This document shows positions 49,844 through 60,219 of a stretch of 64,000 nt of DNA, piece after piece. Within the stretch, counting starts at the first letter, position 1. The number at the start of each line of letters is the position of its first letter. The position numbers and the translations under genes were made by a program. The notes below the pieces were generated by a model. The model saw only the letters and a list, made by a program, of their open reading frames with translations. It had not been told where the DNA came from and did no database searches. Origin of the DNA: Nemertoderma westbladi (taxonomy: Eukaryota > Xenacoelomorpha > Nemertodermatida > Nemertodermatidae); contig JAUCBJ010008366.1 in assembly GCA_032718475.1 (NCBI GenBank), forward strand, positions 1-64,000, read 5' to 3'.

Positions 49844-50150
49844 ACTGTAGGTAATTTTTAGCCGTCAGCGTCAGGCCGTCTGCAGGTCTGTCTGTGATAA
49901 ATTAATTACTTAAATTTTAAATTGAAAATCTATAAATTATGAAATTAATAAGACCTACAGTATGATTGATTATGAGCGATTGGCGAACGATAACCATAGG
50001 CCATAGGCCTACTTTATTTATTTTTTAATAAATAATTAAAGTTTTAAAATTTTTGAAAAACTCCGGCTCCGGCTCCGGCCAAATTGTCCAACTCCGGCTC
50101 CTGCTCCGGCTCCGGCCAAATCCCAACTCCGATCGAGCCCTACTTAACAA

Positions 50151-51975
50151 CCGTTTCAACAGTCCTTTTCAGTATTTCCCATGCTGCACGAAGGCCTCTG
50201 AATTGTTTCAACAATTCGTGTTTGCATGGTTGGAAAATTGCGACGATCGCAAAGGCTTCAGAACAGTTTCAAAACCTTTTACAGTTTCAAAGCATTTCAC
50301 ATGCTGCGCAAAGGCCTGTTCTTTTCAGCATTTATCATGCTGCATGAAGGATTCTGAACAATTTTATGAGCTCTTCTCAGTATTTATCATGCTTCACGAG
50401 GGCTTTTAACAGTTTTAACAGCTCTTTTCAGCATTTCTCATGCTGCACGAAGGCCTCTAAATAGATTCGACAGCTATTTTCGGCATTCTCATACTGCACG
50501 AAGGCCTCTGAATTGTTTCAACAATTCGTGTTTGCATGGTTGGAAAATTGCGACGATCGCAAAGGCTTCAGAACAGTTTCAAAACCTTTTACAGTTTCAA
50601 AGCATTTCACATGCTGCGCAAAGGCCTGTTCTTTTCAGCATTTATCATGCTGCATGAAGGATTTTGAACATTTTTATGAGCTCTTCTCAGTATTTATCAT
50701 GCTTCACGAGGGCTTTTAACAGTTTTAACAGCTCTTTTCAGCATTTCTCATGCTGCACGAAGGCCTCTAAATAGATTCGACAGCTATTTTCGGCATTCTC
50801 ATACTGCACTAAGTCCTCTGAACAACTTCAAATGTTATTTTCAGCATTTATCATGCTGCCTTGAGGACTCTGAACAGTTTTATCAGCTCTTTTCAGTATT
50901 TATCATGCTGCATGAAGGCCTTTTAGCAGTTTTAACAGCCCTTTTCAGCATTTGTCATGCTGCACGAACAGACGAAGGCATCTGAACAGTTTCAACAGCT
51001 ATTTTCGGCATTGTCATATTATATTGCACAAAGCCCTCTGAACAACTTCAAATGTTATTTTCAGCATTTATCATGCTGCATGAAGGACTCTGAACTGAAC
51101 AGTTTTATCAGCTCTTTTCAGTATTTCTCATGCTGCATGAAGGCCTTTTAGCAGTTTCAACAGCCCTTTTCAGCATTTATCATGCTGCACGAAGGCCTCT
51201 CAACAGTTTCAACAGCTATTTTCGGCATGCTCATATTGCACAAAGCACTCTGAACAACTTCAAATGTTATTTTCAGCATTTATAATGCTGCATGAAGCCA
51301 TGAAGGACTCTGAACAGTTTTATAACTTTCAACAGCAATTTTCAGCATTTCTCATGTTGCACGCACGAAGCCATCTGAACAATTTCAACTGTTATTTTCA
51401 GCATTTATCATGCTGCATGAAGAACTCTGAACAGTTTTATCAACTCTTTTCAGTATTTCACATTCTGTGCGAAGGCCTGAAAGTTTCAAAACTTATTTTC
51501 AATCCTTCTCAAGCTGCTCGAAGACCTCTGAACAGTTTCAACAGCTCTTTTCAGCATTTATCATGCTGCACAAAGCTCTGAATATTTTCAACAACTCTTT
51601 TCAGCGTTTATCATGCTGCACAAAGGTCTCTGAGCAGCTTTGAGAGATCTTTTTATGTATTTTTCAAACTGCAGAACTGTGCGAAGGCCCCTGGGCAGTT
51701 TTATCAGTTCTTTTCAGTTTTTCTCATGATACATGAAACCCTCTGAACAATTTCAACTGCACTTTTCGGCATTTATCATGCTGCACAAAGAACTCTGAAT
51801 AGTTTTAGTAGCTCTTTTTCAATATTTAACATGCTGGGCGAAGGCCTGAATAGTTTCAAAAGCTCTTTTCAGTATTTATAATGCAGCAAGCAGCAATAAT
51901 GCCTCTAACTAAAGCGTTTTGACAGCTCGTTTCAGTATTTGTGATGCTACTTGAAAGCCTCTAAATAGATTTGGT
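50151..51975 (+). repeat. 52-bp minisatellite with 310-bp higher-order unit
   Basis: About 34 units with CAGCATTTATCATGCTGCA, GAAGGCCTCTGAACAG and TTCAACAGCTCTTTT. A 310-bp block is repeated exactly once (50211 and 50521). Reading frames with repeated LSCCMK arise from the array. Confidence 0.9.
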
Positions 51976-52476
51976 GGGGGTGAAATGAACATAAGAACCC
52001 AGTGTCCATGTCAATATTGACATTAAATGTCAATATTGACATGCAATAAAATATATCATTAAAATTATTACAAACAACAATATACATTGGTTGGATTCAA
52101 CAATATTTTAATTAAAATAGATATTCTCTTTACAAAAAAACATTTTTTACTTTTCAAATGACAATATTTAAAAAATTTATGATCAAAACATGTCAATATT
52201 GACATCATGTCAATTTTGACAGGAAACATGTCAATATTGACAACATGTCAATATTGACAAAGTGCCCGACTGTCAGACTGCAGTCTAGTCCACTAGCCCA
52301 ATCGGGAAACACAGGCATTTCCAGATTGGGCAATAAATGTTTCCTGATCGGGAAAAATTAACATAAACATTTCTGCGCATTGACTGGTTAGGATGCGCAT
52401 TACAGACTACAGTTGAGGTGTAGGGGTAATCAACTGTCCCTAGTGACCAATGGGTTTGATGCTCATTATGTACTTT

Positions 52477-53872
52477 CAGTTAGGTACAATGGCCAAATCT
52501 GGCAATGATCGTGATTGCCATATTTGGCAACCAAGCAAAATCTGGCAACAATTCTGATTGCCTGATTTGGCAACTATATAAAGCCGTTGTTGCCATATTT
52601 GGCAACTTAACTAACTCATTGAATATGGATTTTATGGTTCTGCGTCATTAAGTCCTTCTATGGCAGTATGGTCATTCCTTAGATCCTGAAATGTTAAAGG
52701 CAAAGGCAGAAAGGGGTACAGCGTACAGGTTATACTTATACCAGTAGTGGCATATTCTAAGTTCTAACCAATACAGCAATATATCCTAATAAATGAGGTG
52801 AGAATGAGAGTCAATAACACAAACACAGACTGACTGGTGATAGTTTTTTTTGCTCTTTTGAGATTTTTGCTAGTAATCTCTGGCGCTGCTTGGGGAGGTG
52901 GTTGATTGTTGTTTGTACCAATAATAGTTTAGTAGTTAATGATTGTAACTGTGTAATGCTGATACTATTGCCCAGTAATCTAAATCATCCTTCACTCTAT
53001 ATCAGTTCAGTATATCTATCTTTCCATTCCTACATCTCAGTATACAGACATATTATGAAAATAATTTCATCCCGTTTTTCATTAGCTGATTAGGGCCTAC
53101 TAGAAACAATTTGTTGAATCCCTTAACCTGTTAACACAGTAACACGCGTTTTGGTTTTCTCAGTCTTTCTAAATTTTGACACTATTTTTCTTCCGTCACG
53201 CCGTTTCTCAAACTTTAATGCCCCCTTGCCTTCTTGCTGCCTTTTGGCATTTGGTGATGTTAACGTTCTGACGTTGTCAAATATTATTACGTTTATTTCC
53301 ATTTCAGCCTTTGAAGCATGTGATTCTTTAGATTTGTTTATGCCTATACCATAGGCAGATATGGCCTATACCAGTCTACCAGTACGGTATCTGTTACAAC
53401 TCATCCATCTGTCCATTAACATATTAACAGCATATCAAATAGGCCTACATTCTGACATTTCATCAACTAATAATGTTTATAAATCATCACAACTCGACAA
53501 GGGTAAGCAAGCAGTAAGCAATTTTGAAGTAATTTACAATGACAGAGTTACTGACAGGGCTGCACAATAATAATTGTTGCCAAAAATGGCAACCATTATT
53601 TTTCTTTAATTCTAATGGTTGCCAAAAATGGCAATAACTATTTTAGGCACATTTTGGCCTATTGCTAAGAGAAATTCAGACGATGATTTTTTTTCTTATA
53701 CGGTCAATTATATTTAAATTTCGCGCTCTTTTCACTTAACTATTTACCAAAATGCGATTTTGCTTCTGGGCGTGCGAAAATTAGAAAAACCAAAAGTTGC
53801 CAGATTTGGCAATAAACATTGCCATATGTGGCAACTTTTGAGGTTGCCAGATTTGGCCATTGTACCTAACTG
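52477..53872. mobile_element. CAGTTAGGTAC element
   Basis: Termini CAGTTAGGTACAATGGCC and its complement, flanked by ACTTT and ACCTT (one mismatch). TTGCCATATTTGGCAA and variants occur five or more times within 150 bp of each end. Short frames inside have no recognisable domain. Confidence 0.8.
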
Positions 53873-54439
53873 ACCTTTGCTGCTTTAAATTGCAATGTTT
53901 AATATAAGTTAATAAATCTAAGTTTCCTGATCAGGAAATATATTATTGCCAGATCGGGAAACATTTTAATATTTCCATAAATGTTTTATTGCCAGATCAG
54001 GAAACATATAACAATATCTTGATATTCATAACTATTGGCTGACTGGCAGACTGGTACAGGAACTATAGGGCCTACTGCTATAGGCTGATAGCTAAAACCT
54101 TCAGTCTGACAGTACCTACCGGTACATATTGTTGCTATATATATATTGTCAAACAGTCTACTGGCTGACTGGACTGGCAGGTCCATATACCTGACTGCAG
54201 TTGAGATTGAGATTATTTATTGAGGACTAATATAGTATTGGAACGAAACAACAACTGGTAAAGATATGCAAGACCAACTGAAAGTATTTAACAAGGATTT
54301 AACACAAAGCACCAAACACCAAATCGAATAAGTTAAAATCACAAATTGAATTTTAAAAAGAATAAGTATATATGTTTGTTTAAATAAAAGCTTGGTAACA
54401 CAAATTAATTAAAATCACGAATCAAATTTAGGAATGTAT

Positions 54440-54565
54440 GCAGGCTAAGTTAAAAGTTAAAATCACGCTTAAAATACAGAAATCACTTCAAAATCAAACC
54501 TAAAATCACTTTAAAATCACGCTTAAAATCGCATTAAAATTACGCTTAAAATCACTTTAAAATCA
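54440..54565. repeat. AAAATCAC(GC/TT) short tandem repeat
   Basis: Roughly eight units of 13-15 bp of the kind TTAAAATCACGC, just left of the CAGTCGGTG element. Confidence 0.8.
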
Positions 54566-55559
54566 CAGGTATATCAGTCGGTGAGAAGTCAAAAATTGGA
54601 CTTGAGTCCAAAATTGGACTTCGACTCCAGTTCAAGTCCAAATTTGGACTTCTGTGAGTCCAATATTGGACTTCAAATCAGCCAATTGTTCCAGGGCCTT
54701 GGGTAATTGGATCGGGCGGGATTTTTTTTTTTTAATCGAAAGTATATCAAAAAATAAGAGTTTTGAACAGGGGGACCTGAAATTCACCAGGGGGAACTTT
54801 TTTTATAAGGCTTTGAATTATTACAAAAGTCCAATATTGGACTTTAAGTCCAATTTTGGACGTGACATTATTGTTATGTTATGTTATTTAGTTTAAGTTA
54901 TGGAAAGTTACCTTTGCAGCTCTGTACCGCTATGTATCTTCCTGTCTTCAGCGTACTGTACTTAGAATATAATGCTACATTCTAGCATTCTAGGTACTTT
55001 GTACTTTACACTTTACATTAGTATATTGTTTAGTTTACATTCATGTTATGTCTAACCTTACAGCCTTATGTACCCAGGACTTTAGAGTCTTTAGGACTAG
55101 ATTGGATTATGCTCCAACAAATATTTAATTACAAATTATATTTGGTGGAAACTGGTAGCAATGCCAGGTTTGCCAACTGCAGCTGCTGCTAAGGCTAACT
55201 ACAGTAGGCCTACAAGCTACGATTTCGTCTAAGCCTATGGCAGTATGGGAGCCCTCAGATAGAAATACTGCAAGTTGATGCTACCACCATCTCTTCTAAT
55301 TTTTCCATACAACAGGAAGGGTATTTTAAAACGGCTGGATAATGAAAGGGGATTAACTGATTAACGTGTTGGGGTCTCCACATAATAAAACATGAACCAA
55401 TTGAGGGAAAGGAACAGGTTACACAGAGGCAGGCTTTTCTAACTAAAACAATAAACGGCCACTTTTGACTTTACCAATTGAAGGAGCCCTATCACCACAT
55501 AGAGACATAGGGCATGTGCTTATACATACAGAAGCCCTCGGGCTTTTCTAACCAACTAC

Positions 55560-55950
55560 TACTACAATCGGCATGCTGCATTATATATATAGGCCCTATT
55601 AAGAATGAAGTGCCGGCTTGTTGACAAAATTGCGCCTCCACAACTCCCTTACAGCCTTATCACCCATGACATTTGTTAGATCATCCGCATCTTCAAGGCC
55701 AGTGTCCTTTAAGACAGTAAGAAAGATGCATCGCAAGAAAGTCATGGGCTGTCCACCATGCTTATTCACTCCATGAGGTGCACTGGCTGGTCCTCACAGC
55801 GAAAGCAATGTCCTGCAAAGTGCAAAGCGGAGGCGGCTTTGTTCTAGTGTCAAGCTTGGGGGAACCAATGAGACATCTCCAACTCCAATGTTATATTATA
55901 GCGTCTGGTTGGAGATGTGTGCATTTTACTTGACACAGTGAACCTAATCA
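55560..55950 (-). pseudogene. Captured RTE-like LINE 3' end
   Basis: A degraded carboxyl end of the RTE-like reverse transcriptase (homologous to 4600-4900), with small indels. The same piece occurs in all three copies of its host element. Confidence 0.75.
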
Positions 55951-56275
55951 AAACAATTAGTCAATAAGCATTAACTCAATAACATAATGGGTTACGTTAC
56001 GGTTTACAGTAGTCTTATTTTTGCCTTACGAAAATACCACAGGTATGTGTATGAATGAACTATACAGCTATAAACCCAACTACCGCGGTACGGTATACAC
56101 CGCTAAGGCAGTAAGGCTACCGCAAAGTCATACCACTACCGCAAAAAGTAACTACTGATGTCTGACTGTGACTGTATGTATGCGATCCCTGCTTATAATA
56201 CTTAGAATAATTAATTTGATCATTCAAATAATGTTGCATTGTAATTATGTAATATGCATGATATGTATGTACTGA

Positions 56276-58227
56276 CAGTCGGTGAGAAGTCAAAAATTGG
56301 ACTTCAAGTCCAATTTTAGACTTCAAGTCCAATTTTGGACTCCAAAGTCCAATATTGGACTTTAGTACAACTCCAAGTGTACCGGTACCCATGCTGCCAT
56401 ACTGTATATCGGATCGGTATTTAAATCAAAACTGCATCCCGTATCAGTACATATATATTACATAATTACAATGCAACATTATTTTAATGATCAAATTGTA
56501 TTGAAAAATGTATTATAAACAGGGATCGCACACGTACAGTCAGACATTTGTAGTTACTTTTTGCGGTAGTGGTATAGCTTTGCGGTAGCCTTACTGCCTT
56601 AGCGGTGTATACCGCGGTAGCGTAGTTGAGTTATAGCTGTATAGTTCATTCATACCCATACCGGTACTGCCATACCTGTGGTATTTTCGTATGGCAAAAA
56701 TAAGACTACTGTAAACTGTAACCTATTATGTTATTGAGTTAATGTTTATTGACTAATTGTTTTGATTAGGTTCACTGTGTCAAGTACAATGCACACATCT
56801 CTGCATCTCCAACCAGACACTATATAACATTGGAGTTGGAGGTGTCTCATTCAGTCATTGGTTCCCCCAAGCTTGACACTAGAACAAAGCCGCCTCCGCT
56901 TTGCAGGACATCGCTTTAAAACGTGAGGACCAGCCAGTGCACCTCATGGAGTGAATAAGCATGGTGGACAGCCCATGACTTTCTTGAGACGCATCTTTCT
57001 TACTGTCTTAAAGGACACTGGCCTTGAAGATGTGGACTGGCGGATGATCTAGCAAATGTCATGGGTGATAAGGCTGTAAGTGGTAAGAGTGTAAGGGAGT
57101 TGTGGAGGCGCACTTTTGTCTGTTTGTCAACAAGCCGGCACAGCATTCTTAATACATAATAGGGCCTATACTGCTATATATATAATGCAGCTGCAATGAA
57201 TCATGCCGATTGTAGTAGTAGTATGTCAGTATGTGGTGAGATTATAGGGCTCCTTCAATTGGTAAAGTCAAAAGTGGCCGTTTATTGTTTTAGTTAGAAA
57301 AGCCTGCCTCTGTAACCTGTTCCTTTCCCTCAATTGGTTTATGATTATGACGTGTGTTACTTGTTACTTCTGTACTTATTATGTGGAGACCCCAACGCGT
57401 TAATCAGTTACTAATCCCATTTCATTATCCTGTTATCCAGCTGTTTTATAATACCCTTCCTGTTGTATGGAAAAATTAGAAGAGATGGTGGTAGCATCAA
57501 CTTGTAGTATTTCTTTCTGATAGGGCTCCCATAGCCTTAGACGAAATCGTAGCTTGTACTGTAGTTAGCCTTAGCAGCAGCTGCAGTTGGCTAACCTCGC
57601 ATTGCTACCAGTTTCCACCAAACATAATTTGTAATTAAATATTTGTTGGAGCATAATCTAATCTATTCCTAAAGACACTATAAAGTCCTGGGTACATAAG
57701 GCTGTAAGGTTAGACATAACATGAATGTAAATTGTGAACTAAACAATATGCTAAAAGTAAAGTACAAAGTACTTAGAATGCTAGAACGCAGGAATGTACC
57801 ATTATATTCTAAGTACAGTACAGTCAGTACACTGAAGATACATACAGAGCTGCAAAGGTAACTTTCCATAACTTAACAGCTGTATGGCTGTCTCTCATCT
57901 GTCATGCTTCATGTACCTTTAAGTTCGATTCTCAATGTCACGTCCAAAATTGGACTTAAAGTCCAATATTGGACTTTTGTAAAAATTCAAAGCCTTATAA
58001 AAAAGTTCCCCCTGGTGAATTTCAGGTCCCCCTGTTCAAAACTCTTATTTTTTTATATATTTTCGATTAAAGAAAAAAAATCCCGCCCGATCCTATTGCC
58101 CAAGGCCCTGGAACAATTGGCTGATTTGAAGTCCAATATTGGACTCACAGAAGTCCAATTTTGGACTTGAACTGGAGTCGAAGTCCAATTTTGGACTCAA
58201 GTCCAATTTTTGACTTCTCACCGACTG
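56276..58227. mobile_element. CAGTCGGTG element (inner, inverted)
   Basis: ACTGA at 56271-56275 and 58228-58232. It is the reverse complement of the outer element, including its LINE piece (56770-57220, plus), so 54575-58227 folds into a giant inverted repeat. The 41.9 kb relative shows the unfilled site. Confidence 0.9.
56770..57220 (+). pseudogene. Captured RTE-like LINE 3' end, inverted copy
   Basis: Counterpart of 55560-55950 in the inner element, ending in CATGCCGAT and a GTA/TAG tail. Confidence 0.75.
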
Positions 58228-59107
58228 ACTGACTGACTGATGCGGGATGCAGTTTTGATTTAAATACCGATATATACAGTATAGCAGTATGGGTACACTT
58301 GAGTTGTGTTGTACTAAAGTCCAATATTGGACTTCAGAGTCCAAAATTGGACTTGAAGTCTAAAATTGGACTTGAAGTCCAATTTTTGACTTCTCACCGA
58401 CTGTATATTAGCCTCGAGGAATGCCCCTTGCAGCCTTGTGCCTTGAGGTAAAGCCCCAGTCTCCCAGGGGGTCCTCGTTAAAAAGTATATTAAAAATAAA
58501 ATTGAACTGCCATTTAAATAGTTATAGGTGATGATCTTAAAAATAGTTCTATGTTAGTGGTTAGTGTTAACTCCTCAACTACGATTGGCAACCAGTAGGT
58601 GTAAGGTAACTGCTCCACGTCACGACGTCAGGTACTGCTACTGGCACTCCAGCCAGAATAACCGAAAATGATCCACTCTAAGAAGTAATCCTGTGACCAG
58701 TAGTACAAGTGCAACATAGCAAGTGCAATTATTCCCCAGAAGTTCACCCAGAATACCTGTAGTTCAGAACCAGACACCTACCATTGTTGAATCGTGATTT
58801 AGCACAGTACAATCAAAAGTTCTTTTAGGATACATAATGAATAATTATACCGGGTATCACTATTGAATTTAACAGTTTAATATATTATAATTATATTAAT
58901 AATCATTGGCCTACCACAATAAACATAAGAAATACCCACCAGTCAGCCAGTAATGTAAACAGCCTAACATTAATTAATCTGGAAATGGTAAATTATAGTT
59001 GCATTGATAGAAATTCATTAGGCTATTTCCCAATCGGGCAATTGCAATTTTCCCGATCGGGCAACAATAATTGTTTCCCGATTGGGCTAGTGGACCAGAC
59101 TGGACTG

Positions 59108-60055
59108 TGAGTGAGGAGAAAAAGTCGAAACCGACATCGAAGGGTGCTGCAGGAGGTGATACGGGGTTGGCAACTGACTTGAGCCTGTAGAGCCGAAATG
59201 TTCAGTAACTACATCTTCAAATGATTATAAATCGAGTAATTATAACAAACCAAAGTCTAGTTCCCGATCGGGATATGCTGATATGTAAATATCCCGATCG
59301 GGATAGGAAACCCTACTGGTGGTACAAAATAGGCCTACTAAACCAGTAAACAGCTAAACTGCTAAATGCTGAAACAGTGAAATGACTAACCTGCGAGGTG
59401 CTGAGCAGCTGAGCGCTGCTGAGGCAGTGAGGTGAGAGGTACTGAGGCTGTGAGGTCAGGAGGTAAACTTTCCAGGAACTGCTGACAGGCTGATGGCTGA
59501 CAACGTGACAGCGTGACGGGCTGAACTGAGGAACAAAAATCCAGATATTTCAGAATCACAGAATCAGTTAATCCATAGGCCTACAGCAAAACCCATGAAA
59601 CTGGAAACCGGTGCAGTCAGGCAGTTGTAGGAGGAGCAGCAGTGTCTGCAGGTCTGTGCTGTCGTGGCCACTGCTCGTGCAATCGTGCTGTGCCAGTCAG
59701 TTAGTCTGCCGACAGTGCAGTACTGCAGTACAAGTACTGCTGCAGTGCTGCACGGTACTGTGGTAGCGGTAGGTAGTGTTATATCAGTATATGGTTAAAC
59801 GAACTTAGATCCTGCAAGGCCTGACCTTGATGAACTTAGATTTTTGCGAACTTAGGTCGTACTGTATATAGGCCAATGCCAACATACAGACATAGATCCA
59901 ATCTGGGTGAACTTAAATCCTAACTAGGTGAACTTAGATCCTAACTAGGTGAACTTAGATCCTAACTTCGTGAACTTAGATCCTAACTAGGTGAACTTAG
60001 ATCCTAACTAGGTGAACTTGGATTTGTAACAGTAATTGTAATTGTAATAGACACT
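59108..60055. other. Between DNA elements and the LTR retrotransposon
   Basis: No gene seen. CCCGATCGGGATA strings at 59262-59305 resemble those of the neighbouring CAGTCTAG element. 59900-60024 holds six 21-bp units (GGTGAACTTAGATCCTAAC). Confidence 0.5.
59900..60024. repeat. 21-bp tandem repeat
   Basis: Six units of GGTGAACTTAGATCCTAAC with minor changes, next to the candidate LTR edge. Confidence 0.9.
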
Positions 60056-60195
60056 TGTGGCAGTATAATATCCAGGCAGTAGTTAGCCTACACCAGTATG
60101 CAACATGCCAGGTCATAGGCTACTCCTACTCTAATACTTGTCCGAGTATATGGCAAAACTCAGTAGGTCCTGAGTATGTAAGTGGCACCGCCACA
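60056..60195 (-). repeat. Candidate 3' LTR, 140 bp
   Basis: The minus strand begins TGTGGCGGTGCCAC directly after a G-rich tract (GGGGGGGTCA at 60197-60206, polypurine-like) and would end GCCACA, giving six perfectly inverted terminal bases. Short LTRs occur in this kind of element. The 5' LTR is outside the window, so the inner edge is unconfirmed. Confidence 0.45.
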
Positions 60196-60219
60196 TGACC
60201 CCCCCAGACTCGGAAAGAG

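Larger units (their letters stand above)
46455..50142 (+). mobile_element. Composite hAT-like element with CTTAACAA duplication
   Basis: CTTAACAA is directly repeated at 46447-46454 and 50143-50150, outside TAGGGCTCGATCGGAG and its complement. Between them lie an internal right end at 47230, a complete inner copy (47239-48061), the CAGTTAGG element (48301-49843) and the final right half. The extra ends suggest insertion or recombination with a second copy. Confidence 0.8.
45416..52272. mobile_element. CAGTCGGGC element, hosts several insertions
   Basis: Termini CAGTCGGGCACTTTGTCAAT and its exact complement at 52272. TGTCAATATTGACA or close variants occur about a dozen times, only at 45430-45710 and 52009-52262. 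The interior holds a G/C-ended MITE, the hAT-like composite 46455-50142 and a minisatellite. Flanking pentamers (TGAGT and TCAGA) differ, so no target duplication supports the pairing. Confidence 0.7.
54575..58403. mobile_element. CAGTCGGTG element (outer) with TATAT duplication
   Basis: TATAT at 54570-54574 and 58404-58408. Termini are CAGTCGGTGAGAAGTC and its complement. AGTCCAATATTGGACT and AAGTCCAATTTTGGACTT strings crowd both ends. A LINE 3' end (55560-55950, minus) is embedded. The element is split by an inverted copy of itself at 56276-58227. Confidence 0.9.
52281..59102. mobile_element. CAGTCTAG element with GACTG duplication, hosts others
   Basis: GACTG at 52276-52280 and 59103-59107. 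Termini are CAGTCTAGTCCACTAGCCC and its complement (one mismatch). CCCGATCGGG-type palindromes with GGAAAC lie near both ends and at 53920-54010. It contains the elements at 52477 and 54575. No transposase was found. Confidence 0.85.

Noticed and set aside
50053-51581. Frames with repeated QHLSCCMK
   Set aside because: Arise from the 52-bp minisatellite in every frame.
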